DNA of 64,000 nucleotides, taken from Bacteroides sp. Marseille-P3684. Lineage in GTDB: Bacteria > Bacteroidota > Bacteroidia > Bacteroidales > Bacteroidaceae. Positions 1 to 8,851 of this stretch are shown here, one piece after another (position 1 is the first letter of the stretch; every line of letters begins with the position of its first letter). The stretch spans positions 854,326 through 918,325 of the forward strand of contig NZ_LT985808.1 in the NCBI RefSeq assembly GCF_900291465.1, given 5' to 3'. Both the position numbers and the translations under genes were made by a program. The notes below the pieces were generated by a model. The model saw only the letters and a list, made by a program, of their open reading frames with translations. It was not told where the DNA came from and made no database searches.

Positions 1-405
1 GAGGATGACGTGCGGGATGCCCTTCACCTGGAGCGCGTTCTTCATCGTCGCCCGGGTGTCGATGGCGCTGCTGTACTCCAGTACGGGCGAAGGCATTGCC
101 TTCACGTCCTCCGCCTTCTCGTCAGAGAGGCCGATGACCACCAGCTCGTCCTTGAACTGCTTCTGGAACTCGTTCAGTTCGGGGATAGCCTTCCGGCAGG
201 GACCGCACCACGTCGCCCAGAAGTCGATGAGGACGAACTTGCCCTTTGTCTCCGGCTGTGCGGTGAGCCACTGCTCCACGGTCAGCTCGGGTGCCTTCCT
301 GTTGAGGAACGAGGCAGCCCACAGCTGCTTGCCGTTGTTGCTCTCCTGTGCCATTCCCGCTATGCTGCACAGCAGGAAGGCGATGCACGTAAGTAGCTTG
401 TTCAT
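1..405 (-). CDS. TlpA-like thioredoxin-fold protein, exported (3' end outside window)
   Basis: Probable periplasmic or membrane-associated thiol-disulfide protein; only the first ~135 residues are in the window. A hydrophobic signal peptide covers residues 1-20. The thioredoxin core follows, with the motif DFWATWCGPC placing the redox cysteines at about 67 and 70. The family (TlpA/ResA/AhpC-TSA) reduces disulfides or helps cytochrome or metalloprotein maturation; which one applies here cannot be told. The ATG lies 6 bp downstream of the stop of the lipoprotein nitroreductase gene, so the two are very likely co-transcribed from the promoter near 1650. The C-terminal part runs off the left edge, so it is partial rather than truncated. 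Confidence 0.85.
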   Translation of the reverse strand, partial: MNKLLTCIAFLLCSIAGMAQESNNGKQLWAASFLNRKAPELTVEQWLTAQPETKGKFVLIDFWATWCGPCRKAIPELNEFQKQFKDELVVIGLSDEKAEDVKAMPSPVLEYSSAIDTRATMKNALQVKGIPHVIL

Positions 406-411
406 GGCGCC

Positions 412-1059
412 TTACTCGATGAATTTCACTTTGCTCATGTCGCGCGACTTGGCTTCGGGCGCCTCGTCGGGGTAACCCAGGGCGATGGCGTAGAGCAGCC
501 GGTGCGTGTCGGGGAGGTCCAGCCGTTTGAGGTACTCTGCAGCTGCGGGCGTCTCCATGAAGCGGGTGGCGCCGCCCAGGCAGCACGAACCGATGCCCAG
601 CGACTGTGCCGCGAGGATGATGTTCTCGCCCAGCAGGCCGCAGTCGACCTGCGAGAGGTCATAGGTCGTGTCGTAGGCGATGAAGACCACCGTCGGCGCG
701 TTGTTGAACATGTTGCGGAAGCCCGGACGCTCGGCTGCCTTGGGGTTCTCCTTCTTGTACAGTTCGGTCAGTCCGTTGATGAAGTCCGCGTTGTCGGTCA
801 CGCGCACCTGCCACGACTCCCGGTGCATCCCGTTGGGGGCATGGATGCCGCACTCCAGGATGCGTTGCAGCGTGTCGCGGTTCACCGGCTGGGGTTTGTA
901 CTGACGGATGCTGCGCCGCGCCATGATGTTCTCGATGACGATGTCCGAGCGGCTCGGCAACGGTTCCTGAGCAGGAGCTTCCTGCTGTGCCGGACTGCAT
1001 CCGGCAAGGGCGGCACACATGCAGAGTCCGCCCACAAGCGATTTCAATGTTGCGTTCAT
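412..1059 (-). CDS. Nitroreductase-family protein with lipoprotein signal peptide
   Basis: 215-residue FMN-dependent nitroreductase-fold protein. The body starts with the typical RRSIRQY segment (about residues 49-55), a phosphate/FMN-binding region in this family, followed by a helix rich in small residues and a C-terminal core. Unusually, the first 21 residues form a type II signal with lipobox LAGC (Cys21), then a Pro/Gln/Glu-rich linker, so the mature protein is predicted to be membrane-anchored outside the cytoplasm. It lies between a small lipoprotein gene and a TlpA-like gene on the same strand, which suggests an envelope redox function. Substrate unknown. Family call is firm; export rests on the N-terminus alone. 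Confidence 0.85.
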   Translation of the reverse strand: MNATLKSLVGGLCMCAALAGCSPAQQEAPAQEPLPSRSDIVIENIMARRSIRQYKPQPVNRDTLQRILECGIHAPNGMHRESWQVRVTDNADFINGLTELYKKENPKAAERPGFRNMFNNAPTVVFIAYDTTYDLSQVDCGLLGENIILAAQSLGIGSCCLGGATRFMETPAAAEYLKRLDLPDTHRLLYAIALGYPDEAPEAKSRDMSKVKFIE

Positions 1060-1099
1060 GTTATGAGGTATTGGGTGATTGGCTGTCAGGGATTCGGGG

Positions 1100-1480
1100 T
1101 TACTTGTCCTTCGGCTTGTCGTCGGACTTCAGTCCGTCCACGAAGCCGTCGATGGCGGCGCCTGTCTTGTCGATGACGTCCCCTGCCTTCTCGATGACCT
1201 TGCCGGCGTGCTCCTTGAAGGCGGCGGAAGCATACTCACCCTGCAGGCGGGCGATCTCCCTCAGCTCATCCTCGGACAGATCCTTGGCGTCCTTCGCCTT
1301 GTCCAGGAGGGCGCTGAACTTCTTGTTCGCCTCCTCCCACTGCGCCTCGGTGTAGCTGCTGCCCTTGTCCTTCACCTCCTCGATGAAGTCCTTCAGTTCG
1401 TCCACTTGGCTCTTCTCCCGGCAGGAGTCGAGCGAGAATGCCGCTGCGAAAAGCAGGGCGTAGATAAAGAATCTTTTCAT
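1100..1480 (-). CDS. Small charged lipoprotein, helical (DUF6565-like?)
   Basis: 126-residue protein with a type II signal peptide (SLDSC, Cys20) and a mature part rich in Lys, Glu, Asp and Ala with heptad-like spacing, so mostly helical. The C-terminus is very polar. It resembles the short Bacteroidetes lipoproteins annotated as DUF6565, but I cannot confirm the family from sequence alone. It is the first gene after a TATATTTG promoter motif at 1645-1652 and is followed 40 bp later by the nitroreductase gene, so it probably heads a three-gene envelope operon. Function unknown. Confidence 0.75.
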   Translation of the reverse strand: MKRFFIYALLFAAAFSLDSCREKSQVDELKDFIEEVKDKGSSYTEAQWEEANKKFSALLDKAKDAKDLSEDELREIARLQGEYASAAFKEHAGKVIEKAGDVIDKTGAAIDGFVDGLKSDDKPKDK

Positions 1481-1644
1481 ACTCTTGACTGGTTAAGTCC
1501 CGCCTGCGTCCGGTACGCCCGTTGGCAGGGAGTCCGTCGCCCGTCCGTTGCAGCCCGTCGCCTGCGGAAGTGATTGAACAGTATCGGGTCACGGACGCTC
1601 TGCCCTGCGTACCTGCCGCCGGGACGCCGTCCGTGATACCTTCG

Positions 1645-1652
1645 CAAATATA
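1645..1652 (-). promoter_or_regulatory. Bacteroides-type -7 element
   Basis: The minus strand reads TATATTTG, an exact match to the Bacteroides -7 consensus TAnnTTTG. It faces the small lipoprotein/nitroreductase/TlpA genes and implies a leader of about 155 nt. No convincing -33 TTTG is visible. Confidence 0.5.
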
Positions 1653-1720
1653 CGGCTTTTGCGTACAAAAAGGAGTGAAAAAAGTCCACATTATGTTGCA
1701 CGTGCCTCCCCGTCGGGTAT

Positions 1721-1756
1721 AAAAAAAGGGGCGCTGCAGAGCAACGTCCCCTTTCC
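1721..1756 (-). terminator. Rho-independent terminator of pckA
   Basis: On the minus strand an AAAGGGG(A)CG arm pairs with a CGCCCC(TTT) arm around a short loop and is followed by seven T residues, just downstream of the pckA stop. Confidence 0.8.
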
Positions 1757-1787
1757 TTTTAATATGGCGTATGATGGAATGCCCGTC

Positions 1788-3395
1788 TTAGAGCTTCGGA
1801 CCAGCAGCAACCAAAGCCTTGCCGGCTTCGTTACCGGTGAACTTGGCGAAGTTCTTGATGAAGCGGCCGGCGAGGTCCTTGGCCTTCTCGTCCCACTGAG
1901 CAGCGTCAGCGTAGGTATCGCGCGGGTCAAGGATCTTCGGGTCTACTCCCGGAAGCTCCGTCGGAACGACGAAGTCGAAGTACGGGATGGTCTTCGTGGG
2001 AGCCTTGTCGATTGAGCCGTCGAGGATGGCGTCGATGATGCCGCGGGTGTCGCGGATGGAGATACGCTTACCGGTACCGTTCCAGCCTGTGTTGACCAGG
2101 TATGCCTTGGCGCCAACCTTGTTCATCTTCTTCACCAGTTCCTCAGCATACTTCGTCGGGTGCAAGCTCAAGAAAGCGGCACCGAAGCAAGCGGAGAAGG
2201 TCGGAGTCGGCTCGGTGATGCCGCGCTCTGTACCTGCCAGCTTGGCAGTGAAGCCGGAGAGGAAGTAATACTGGGTCTGCTCTGCGTTGAGGATAGATAC
2301 CGGGGGCAATACGCCGAAGGCATCAGCAGAGAGGAAGATTACCTGGTGTGCGTGAGGACCCTTGGAGATGGGCTTCACGATGTTCTCGATGTGGTAGATG
2401 GGGTAAGACACGCGGGTGTTCTCGGTCACGCTCTTGTCTGCGAAGTCGATCTTGCCGTTGGCGTCAACGGTTACGTTCTCCAGGAGGGCGTCACGCTTGA
2501 TGGCGTTGTAGATGTCCGGCTCAGACTCCTTGTCGAGGTTGATGACCTTGGCATAGCAGCCGCCTTCGTAGTTGAACACGCCTTCATCGTCCCATCCGTG
2601 CTCGTCGTCACCGATGAGCAGACGTTTCGGGTCGGTCGAAAGAGTGGTCTTTCCGGTACCTGACAGACCGAAGAAGATAGCGGTGTCAGTACCTTCCTTG
2701 TTCGTGTTGGCGGAGCAGTGCATGGAAGCGATGCCACGGAGCGGGTTGAGGTAGTTCATGATGGAGAAGATACCCTTCTTCATTTCACCACCGTACCAGG
2801 TGTTCAGGATTACCTGTTCCTTGGTCTTGAGGTTGAACACGGTAGCTGTCTCCGAGTTGAGGCCAAGCTCCTTGTAGTTGTCCACCTTTGCCTTGGCAGC
2901 GTTGAAGGACACGAAGTCGGGCTCGCCGTAGTTGGCAAGTTCCTCAGCTGTCGGACGGATGAACATGTTGGTCACAAAGTGTGCCTGCCAAGCCACTTCC
3001 ATGATGAAGCGCACTTTCAGACGGGTAGCCTCGTTAGCACCGCAGAATGTGTCGACAACGAAAAGACGCTTGCCGGAGAGTTCCTTCACGGCCTTTGCCT
3101 TCAGGTCAGCCCATGCCTCTTCGGAGCAAGGCTTGTTGTCGTTCTTATATTCGTCGGAAGTCCACCATACGGTGTCCTTGCTGGCCTCGTTGTATACGAA
3201 GAATTTGTCTTTGGGCGAGCGGCCGGTGTAGATACCGGTCATCACGTTGACTGCGCCCAGTTCAGTTACCTGGCCCTTCTCGTAGCCTTCCAATGTTGAT
3301 TTGGTCTCTTCTGCGAACAGAACATCATAAGACGGATTGTGCACGATTTCTTTGACATCGGTGATTCCGTACTTGCTCAAATCCAAGTTTGCCAT
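1788..3395 (-). CDS. pckA: Phosphoenolpyruvate carboxykinase (ATP)
   Basis: Interconverts oxaloacetate + ATP and phosphoenolpyruvate + CO2 + ADP in the cytoplasm. In succinate/propionate-forming Bacteroidales it mainly runs towards CO2 fixation, feeding the reductive branch to succinate. 535 residues, the normal length. The P-loop GLSGTGKTT lies at about 243-251 and the metal-binding [10 protein letters not shown] segment at about 261-270; the N-terminal substrate region with YTGRSPKDK is at about 56-64. The ATG is preceded by a ~110-nt leader with a hairpin and an exact -7 motif at 3515-3522, and the gene ends before a strong terminator, so it is probably monocistronic. It is divergent from upp. 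Confidence 0.98.
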   Translation of the reverse strand: MANLDLSKYGITDVKEIVHNPSYDVLFAEETKSTLEGYEKGQVTELGAVNVMTGIYTGRSPKDKFFVYNEASKDTVWWTSDEYKNDNKPCSEEAWADLKAKAVKELSGKRLFVVDTFCGANEATRLKVRFIMEVAWQAHFVTNMFIRPTAEELANYGEPDFVSFNAAKAKVDNYKELGLNSETATVFNLKTKEQVILNTWYGGEMKKGIFSIMNYLNPLRGIASMHCSANTNKEGTDTAIFFGLSGTGKTTLSTDPKRLLIGDDEHGWDDEGVFNYEGGCYAKVINLDKESEPDIYNAIKRDALLENVTVDANGKIDFADKSVTENTRVSYPIYHIENIVKPISKGPHAHQVIFLSADAFGVLPPVSILNAEQTQYYFLSGFTAKLAGTERGITEPTPTFSACFGAAFLSLHPTKYAEELVKKMNKVGAKAYLVNTGWNGTGKRISIRDTRGIIDAILDGSIDKAPTKTIPYFDFVVPTELPGVDPKILDPRDTYADAAQWDEKAKDLAGRFIKNFAKFTGNEAGKALVAAGPKL

Positions 3396-3460
3396 TGTTG
3401 TTGAGTTTTTAGTTGTAATATAATGAATAGATTCTCTTGCTTGTTGTCTTTCTTTTTGAA

Positions 3461-3503
3461 AAGGCAGGGCTTTCGCTCTGAAAGTGGCAGGGAGCCTGCC
3501 TTG
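3461..3503 (-). promoter_or_regulatory. Hairpin in pckA leader
   Basis: Inverted repeat AAGGCAGG / CCTGCCTT in the transcribed leader between the predicted pckA start site and its ATG, followed on the minus strand by an A/T-rich run. It could be a leader structure affecting expression; no known riboswitch is recognised. Confidence 0.35.
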
Positions 3504-3514
3504 TTTATCGGGTG

Positions 3515-3522
3515 CAAAAGTA
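3515..3522 (-). promoter_or_regulatory. pckA promoter, -7 element
   Basis: Minus strand reads TACTTTTG (TAnnTTTG). Located about 120 bp upstream of the pckA ATG; no clear -33 box. Confidence 0.55.
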
Positions 3523-3582
3523 GCATATTCTTTGGAGTGGGGGAAATATATTAGAGAAAAATTTCCATAATGCGGTAAGATT

Positions 3583-3590
3583 TATATTTG
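3583..3590 (+). promoter_or_regulatory. upp promoter, -7 element
   Basis: Plus strand reads TATATTTG (TAnnTTTG), divergent from the pckA promoter 60 bp away. It implies a leader of about 200 nt before upp. The rest of the 3396-3796 intergenic region shows nothing else recognisable. Confidence 0.5.
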
Positions 3591-3796
3591 TATAACATCT
3601 GTCCGCGTCAGAATTGCGTGTTTGGGCTTTATTTCGTTTATTTGCAGCCGATAAAGCGAAAGCAGCCGGACCGTCGGGCAGGCAGGCTCCCTTCTCCCGC
3701 CTTGCCCTGCCCCCTCGTGTGCCCGTGTCCGGAGAGCCCTTTCCGGTCGCCGGCTGCCAAAGAGTCAATCATTTAACAACAAGATAAACCTGACTT

Positions 3797-4447
3797 ATGA
3801 AAGTAATCGACTTCAACCAGTCCAACTCGGTGCTCAACCGGTTTGTGGCTGAGCTCCGCGACGTGAACATACAGGGCGACCGCCTCCGTTTCCGCCGCAA
3901 TGTGGAACGCATCGGCGAGGTGATGGCCTATGAGATGAGCAAAGAGTTCCACTACACCCGTCGTCCCGTGCAGACCCCGCTGGGAGTCGCCCAGGTGAAC
4001 CTGCCGGACAATCCCCTCGTCCTCGCGACCATCCTGCGTGCGGGGCTTCCGTTCCACCAGGGCTTCCTGAGCTACTTCGACCATGCGGAGAACGCTTTCG
4101 TCTCCGCCTACCGCAAGTACATCGATGAGGAGCACTTCGACGTGAACATCGAGTACATCGCCTCGCCGGACATCACGGGCAAGACGCTCGTCCTGGTCGA
4201 CCCGATGCTTGCCACCGGGTCTTCGATGGAGTTGAGCTACCACGCCATGCTGACCCGTGGCGAACCGGCGGAAATCCACGTGGCATCCATCATCGCCACC
4301 CGTCAGGCGGTGGACTACATCTCCGAGAAGCTGCCGGCAGACAAGACCACGGTGTGGTGTGCTGCCATCGACCCCACGCTCGACGACCATTATTATATTG
4401 TCCCCGGTCTGGGTGACGCGGGTGACCTCTGCTTCGGGGAAAAATAA
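3797..4447 (+). CDS. upp: Uracil phosphoribosyltransferase
   Basis: Salvages uracil with PRPP to make UMP. 216 residues, as expected for the Bacteroidetes enzyme. The PRPP-binding loop LVLVDPMLATGSS lies at about 131-143, and a conserved RAGLPF segment at about 81-86 belongs to the same fold. It is divergent from pckA with its own -7 motif upstream. Its stop is followed within 10 bp by a run of CAATTGAC heptamers and then the first long intergenic repeat. No obvious partner gene. Confidence 0.95.
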   Translation: MKVIDFNQSNSVLNRFVAELRDVNIQGDRLRFRRNVERIGEVMAYEMSKEFHYTRRPVQTPLGVAQVNLPDNPLVLATILRAGLPFHQGFLSYFDHAENAFVSAYRKYIDEEHFDVNIEYIASPDITGKTLVLVDPMLATGSSMELSYHAMLTRGEPAEIHVASIIATRQAVDYISEKLPADKTTVWCAAIDPTLDDHYYIVPGLGDAGDLCFGEK

Positions 4448-4455
4448 ACACCTTT

Positions 4456-4556
4456 CAATTGACAATTGACAATTGACAATGGACAATTGCCGTTCGGTGC
4501 GACGGGCGAGACCACAAGGAGATAATTGTCAATTGTCAATTGTCCATTGTCAATTG
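4456..4556. repeat. CAATTGAC/GTCAATTG heptamer run
   Basis: Two clusters of the heptamer (CAATTGAC in one direction, then GTCAATTG in the other) flank a ~35-bp spacer starting GCCGTTCGGTGCGACGGG, so the whole block can fold back on itself. An almost identical block precedes the third long repeat at 29382-29482. Confidence 0.85.
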
Positions 4557-5133
4557 AAGAAGCGCTTTGCGCTTCTGACAAAACGTCAAACGAATCGCCC
4601 GAGAAGGGGCTTCCTTGCACCAGAATACGAGTTGGTGAGCAGGAAGGGCCTTCTCGGGCGATTTGTGTTTTTCACACTGACGGAGTTTTCCTCGGTTTCC
4701 TTTCCTTCTGTCTTGTTTTTCTTTCTGTTCATTCCCTTCCGTCGGTCTTTTCACACGGACGGACGCAATTTCACACATCGGAAATCGTGCCCCTTCGGTC
4801 CCTGAAAAATGGGGACAGGTGGGTGTTTTCGTACGGACGCGTCGGTACGACGGTGCGGACACGTCGGTACGACGGTAGTCGTTCGTCCGTACGAAGCCAA
4901 TCACAGGTGCTTTCGAGCGTGGAAATAGGTTCGGCGGATGCTTTTTCTGCGTTAGAAACGGTATAATTGTGTGAATATACGTTTATTCTGATGCGTTCTG
5001 ACGGATGTATCTTAAAATATTTAACGCGCGTTTTTCTAATTGGGACGATTTTGCGAAAATACGCGTTAGCTGAAAACGCCGAATCGGGAAAATATGATGT
5101 TAAAACCCGGAAAACGATGTCGTTTTGATAAAA
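4557..5133 (+). repeat. Long intergenic repeat, copy A
   Basis: About 575 bp that recurs at 13731-14297, 29483-30040 and, more diverged, 39394-39955, always in this orientation. Order of parts: short hairpin around GAAGCGCTTTGCGCTTC; extended hairpin 4593-4663 whose 15-bp outer arms read AATCGCCCGAGAAGG and CCTTCTCGGGCGATT; pyrimidine-rich stretch; block CACACGGACGGACGC; an inverted repeat with arms at 4828-4839 and 4884-4895 enclosing CGTCGGTACGACGG units; and a conserved 3' block containing TTAAAATATTTAACGCGCG. No known RNA family or transposase is recognised. It lies between the convergent upp and DUF4957-like genes. Confidence 0.85.
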
Positions 5134-5180
5134 TGAACATTCCCCACCTGCACCACGGTCACGAAACAACAAAGGAAGGC

Positions 5181-5229
5181 AAAGAAAAGCCCCTCCCGAC
5201 CTTCCGGTGAAGGAAAGGGCAGGAGGGGC
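5181..5229 (-). terminator. Terminator of the DUF4957-like gene
   Basis: GCCCCTCC and GGAGGGGC arms (5189-5196 / 5222-5229) with an inner CCTTC/GAAGG stem; on the minus strand the hairpin is followed by a T-rich tract. Confidence 0.7.
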
Positions 5230-5264
5230 AGTACAGGGGCCCGGTGAAGGGGCGGTGCGTCGGT

Positions 5265-6791
5265 CTATTTCATCCAGCGCGGGTCGCCCACGTTCCGGTA
5301 AGTCAGGTCTTCGTTGCCCAACGTGAAGTCACCGGAGGCGGCGTCCGCGAATTTCGGGTCAGCCTCCGTGGCGACAGTGGCGTGGTCGTCGGCGTGTGCG
5401 TTGCCCCACAGGTTCGGGCAGTTGAAGTAGTAGTTGTTGCCATAGGTCTCGGCAGCCTTCAGCTTGTCGGCACGCGCCCATACGCCGGAGTTGGCGTTAT
5501 TGGGGTTGGCAAGTCCGATGCCGTAGAAGAGGCAGTTCTCCACGGTGAGGGTGCTGCCGTCCTTCTCCACGCGGAAGAGTCCGGTGTTGTTGCCGTCGTC
5601 GATGGTGCAGAGGTTGTAGAAGGTGCAGTTGCGGAAGGTGACGGCGGCAGGTACCTGGCAGCGGACGAGCGAGCGGACGCCGTTGCTCAGGGTGGAGTTC
5701 GTCACCGTCAGTGCCGTCAGCGCTCCGCCGCGCAGGTCGAATCCGTCGCCGGCATTGTTGGCGATGCCGTCGATGAGCGTGTTGTTGATGGCGATGGTGC
5801 CGAAGGTCCCCTTCTTGTTGTTATAGAGGATGTGCTTCGTCGTGTTGCGCACCTCGCAGCCCTCGAGGGTCAGCGTGCCCAGGTTGGCGGCGGCGTCGGT
5901 CAGTTCGAGCAGATTGTCCGTCTCGCCCGCGCCGTCGAACACGAGGTCCGTCAGTGTGAGGGAGCCGACGGCTGTCGCCACGGTGAAGCGTCCCTTGATG
6001 ACCGCCTTGTTGGCGCGGTCGTAGGAGGCGATGGAGAGCGACTTCGTCAGGGCGTATTCACCCAGCTCGTAGGAGGTCCCGAGCAGGACCAGCTGGTCGC
6101 CGTCCTGTGCTGCGTCCAGTGCCTGGACAAGGTCTGCGCCTGCCTCGACGGGTGTCTTGCCGCCCAGGTCGATGGCTGTCTTGAAGCTCACCGTACCCCG
6201 GGTGGAGGTGCCGTTCTTCATCACGGCGGTGTAGTCGGTCTCCGGCGTCAGTCCGTCGATGGTGGCGGCACCGGCAGCGATGTCCTCGGGGGTGATGTGG
6301 TAGGTGATGTCGCCCGGTGTGAGCGTGATGGTCGTGGCTGTCTCGCCGGCGGGCCAGCGCAGGGTCACGCGGGTTGCCTCGATGTCGTCATTTGCCACTG
6401 CCTGGAAGATTTGTTCCGTGCCGGTGGTGAAGGTCGCCCCGACCCACTTGGACTCGGGGATTGCCTCGCCCAGTGCTTTCACACGGACGTAGTAGTCGGT
6501 CTCGCCCAGGAGTCCCTCATAGGTGATGGTGGCGTCCGTCACCTCGTCGGTCTTCATCGGCGTCTCTGTGGCGGCGGTTCCCTGATAGAGCTCCACGGTG
6601 TAGGAGGTTGCCTTGTTGACGGTGTTCCAGGAGACGGTCACGTCCACCTGGTTTCTGACGCGCGTCTCCAGCTCCGTGGGCGAGAAGAGGCGGTCGTAAT
6701 CCACGCTCGTCAGCTCGTCGGGAGCGTCCGAGCACGATGCCACTGCACCCAGCAGGAGGCATCCGGCTATATGTTTCAGATAGTTCTTCAT
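5265..6791 (-). CDS. SusE/F-position lipoprotein, fibronectin III plus beta-helix (DUF4957/DUF5123-like)
   Basis: 508-residue predicted surface lipoprotein (signal peptide with lipobox VASC near residue 20). Two fibronectin type III-like modules, about 35-130 and 130-215, are followed by a region of short repeated segments with alternating Asn/Thr and hydrophobic residues (about 220-490). That region looks like a right-handed parallel beta-helix, as in the DUF4957/DUF5123 proteins of pectin-type loci. In known systems such proteins bind glycan at the cell surface. No catalytic residues of a lyase can be pointed to. It is the last gene of the susC-susD operon on this strand (12 bp after susD) and has its own terminator. 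Domain names are from memory of the family. Confidence 0.7.
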   Translation of the reverse strand: MKNYLKHIAGCLLLGAVASCSDAPDELTSVDYDRLFSPTELETRVRNQVDVTVSWNTVNKATSYTVELYQGTAATETPMKTDEVTDATITYEGLLGETDYYVRVKALGEAIPESKWVGATFTTGTEQIFQAVANDDIEATRVTLRWPAGETATTITLTPGDITYHITPEDIAAGAATIDGLTPETDYTAVMKNGTSTRGTVSFKTAIDLGGKTPVEAGADLVQALDAAQDGDQLVLLGTSYELGEYALTKSLSIASYDRANKAVIKGRFTVATAVGSLTLTDLVFDGAGETDNLLELTDAAANLGTLTLEGCEVRNTTKHILYNNKKGTFGTIAINNTLIDGIANNAGDGFDLRGGALTALTVTNSTLSNGVRSLVRCQVPAAVTFRNCTFYNLCTIDDGNNTGLFRVEKDGSTLTVENCLFYGIGLANPNNANSGVWARADKLKAAETYGNNYYFNCPNLWGNAHADDHATVATEADPKFADAASGDFTLGNEDLTYRNVGDPRWMK

Positions 6792-6803
6792 AGGTTGTCC
6801 TGT

Positions 6804-8615
6804 TTATTGATAGTTGCTGCTGTTGACGAGCATTCCGTTGCTATTGTCGATGAACGTCTGCCAGATGGGCCAGAACTGGTACTGGTCGGGGTCGTTGACG
6901 TAGAGTCCCTTGATTTTGTCTGCCCACTCGTTCTTCCCTGCCCAGGAGGTGTTCTCGGCATAGCCCAGTGCGGCACCTTCCTCGTCGGTCTGTCCCAGTT
7001 CCACGCCGTAGATTTCGACGGTCTCGCCCGCCTTGACGACGTCCCACACGGTGCTCTGCGCCTTGGGCGTGCCGGTCACGGTCTGGTAGTAAATCTTGTC
7101 GGGCAGTGCGGCATACTTGCCCTCCTTGTTGAGCAGTTGGGTCATCTCCGCCTTGGCAGCCTCCAGTGTGCTTCCCAGGCGGTTCCAGCGGATGAGGTCC
7201 GCCTTGCGCAGCATCTCCCCGCACAACTCCAGTCCGCGTTGTTCGACGATGGCTTCACGGAAGGCGTCCTGGCTGGCGGTGGCAGCTGCGAGACGGGCTT
7301 CCGCCTTGTCGGCGGGCAGTGCGCGGTCCAGGATGGGCTTGAGGTAAAGAGCTGCCGCCTGCGGTCCGTCCAGCTCGTTGATTGCCTCGGCAGCCATGAG
7401 GTAGACGTCGGCCAGGCGCATGTAGAGCCAGTTGACCCCGTCGTCATTGCTTGAGGTGACGATGCGGTTCATCCACTCGTAGCGGTACTTGCCGAAGTAC
7501 CATTGGTTGACGGCATTGGGCACCTGCACGCCCTTCTCCCAGAAGTAGGGGACACAGGTGACGTTGCGCCGCTTGTCCTGCGGGTCGTACTTGTAGAAGG
7601 CAATCGGTGTGGGTCCGACGGTACCGCCTTTCGCCTGCTTGGTGTACTGGTCGACGTCCTTGTGGCGTACGCCCAGGTCAAAGAGGACACGTCCGCGTCC
7701 GGCCGAGAAGGGGATTTCCCAGATGGACTCGTTGCCCGCGGTGACATCGTCCTGACAGAGCCGGCGGAAGGTGTCCTCGAACTCTCCCAGCTGGTTGCAG
7801 CCCTGATTGATGATGCTGAGGCACTCCTCCTTCACCACCCGGTACATCTCGGCGGGCGCCAGGCGCGGGTCGTTGCTCAGGCGGATGGTGCCGTCGTTGC
7901 GCTGCGAGTAGCCTCCGGCATAGAGTGCCAGACGGGAGCGGAGCGCCTTGACGAACGCCTTGCTCACGCGCTCGGTCGTCCGTGTGGTAGCGGTCTCGTT
8001 GGGCCATGCCACGAGCTCCTCGGCGCGTTTGAGGTCGTTGAAGATGAGGCGGGCGTAGATGGAGTCGCGGTCCGCCTTGGGCTGGTAGATGGTCTCGGTC
8101 GTGATGGGAGCGAAGCGTGCCGGGACGTCGCCCCACGCCTTCAGCAGGTCACAGTAGTAGACGGCGCGCAGGGTTAGCGCCTCGCCCAGCAGCTGCCGGA
8201 AGGCAGGGTCCTTGAGGTCGGCATAGTTCTCCAGTCCGCGGATGCACATGTTGGCACGCTCGATGCCTTCGTAGAACTTGGCCCAGGCGTTGTTGTCGGT
8301 GTTCATCTGCGTGTTGGTCGTGTTGGGGTTGTAGTTGGAGAGCCGTGCCTTGTCGTCGCCGGTGTTCTCCGACGAGTTGTACCACTCCATGTCGGTGTTC
8401 ATTCCGTAATAGACGAGAAAACGTCCGCGGTAGGAGTTGGTCTCGGCAAACGACTGCAGGATGCCCATTACGGCATCTTCCGCCAGGTCTACGCTGGAGA
8501 AGACCACCGTCTCGTCGGTCGAGGAGATGGAGGGTGCGTCCAGGATGTCGTCGCAGGAGGCAAGTGCCCCCGAGCACAGGAGCATCGACGCACAGAGGTA
8601 TGTTGTCAGTTTCAT
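6804..8615 (-). CDS. SusD/RagB family outer-membrane lipoprotein (locus 1)
   Basis: 603 residues. Type II signal peptide with lipobox ALASC near residue 20, then the helical TPR-like N-terminal half and the C-terminal SusD domain (segments such as WLYMRLADVYLMAAEAINE and LRKADLIRWNRLG are typical). SusD proteins cap the SusC channel and hold oligosaccharide or other nutrient. It lies 21 bp downstream of the susC stop and upstream of the DUF4957-like gene. Because the partner SusC here is split by an insertion sequence, this protein probably has no working channel of its own and its transcription may be reduced by polarity. Confidence 0.95.
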   Translation of the reverse strand: MKLTTYLCASMLLCSGALASCDDILDAPSISSTDETVVFSSVDLAEDAVMGILQSFAETNSYRGRFLVYYGMNTDMEWYNSSENTGDDKARLSNYNPNTTNTQMNTDNNAWAKFYEGIERANMCIRGLENYADLKDPAFRQLLGEALTLRAVYYCDLLKAWGDVPARFAPITTETIYQPKADRDSIYARLIFNDLKRAEELVAWPNETATTRTTERVSKAFVKALRSRLALYAGGYSQRNDGTIRLSNDPRLAPAEMYRVVKEECLSIINQGCNQLGEFEDTFRRLCQDDVTAGNESIWEIPFSAGRGRVLFDLGVRHKDVDQYTKQAKGGTVGPTPIAFYKYDPQDKRRNVTCVPYFWEKGVQVPNAVNQWYFGKYRYEWMNRIVTSSNDDGVNWLYMRLADVYLMAAEAINELDGPQAAALYLKPILDRALPADKAEARLAAATASQDAFREAIVEQRGLELCGEMLRKADLIRWNRLGSTLEAAKAEMTQLLNKEGKYAALPDKIYYQTVTGTPKAQSTVWDVVKAGETVEIYGVELGQTDEEGAALGYAENTSWAGKNEWADKIKGLYVNDPDQYQFWPIWQTFIDNSNGMLVNSSNYQ

Positions 8616-8851
8616 AGGTCAGTGATTGGTTAACGGTTAGAAATTCAGGTTGAAGCCCACGACGAACGAGCGGCTCTTGGGATAGGCGGAGTAGTCCACG
8701 CCCGGGGTCAGGTTGGTCTGTCGGCGGGTGGACACCTCCGGGTCGAAGCCGGAGTAGCCGGTCCAGCAGAAGAGGTTGTAGCCCGTGACATAGAAGCGCA
8801 GGCTCTCAATCTTCACGCGGCGGGTCACCTCCTGGGGGGAGCAGTAGAAAA

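Noticed and set aside
4526-4966. A 146-codon open frame inside long repeat A, with a same-length partner in copy C (29451-29891)
   Set aside because: Its start lies in the heptamer repeat without a ribosome-binding site, copies B and D break it, many differences between A and C change amino acids, and the product resembles nothing. The openness follows from the conserved DNA.
5244-7454. A 736-codon open frame on the plus strand
   Set aside because: Antisense to the DUF4957-like and susD genes; a by-product of GC-rich codon use on the other strand. Many similar long antisense frames (for example 22447-24816) were dismissed for the same reason.
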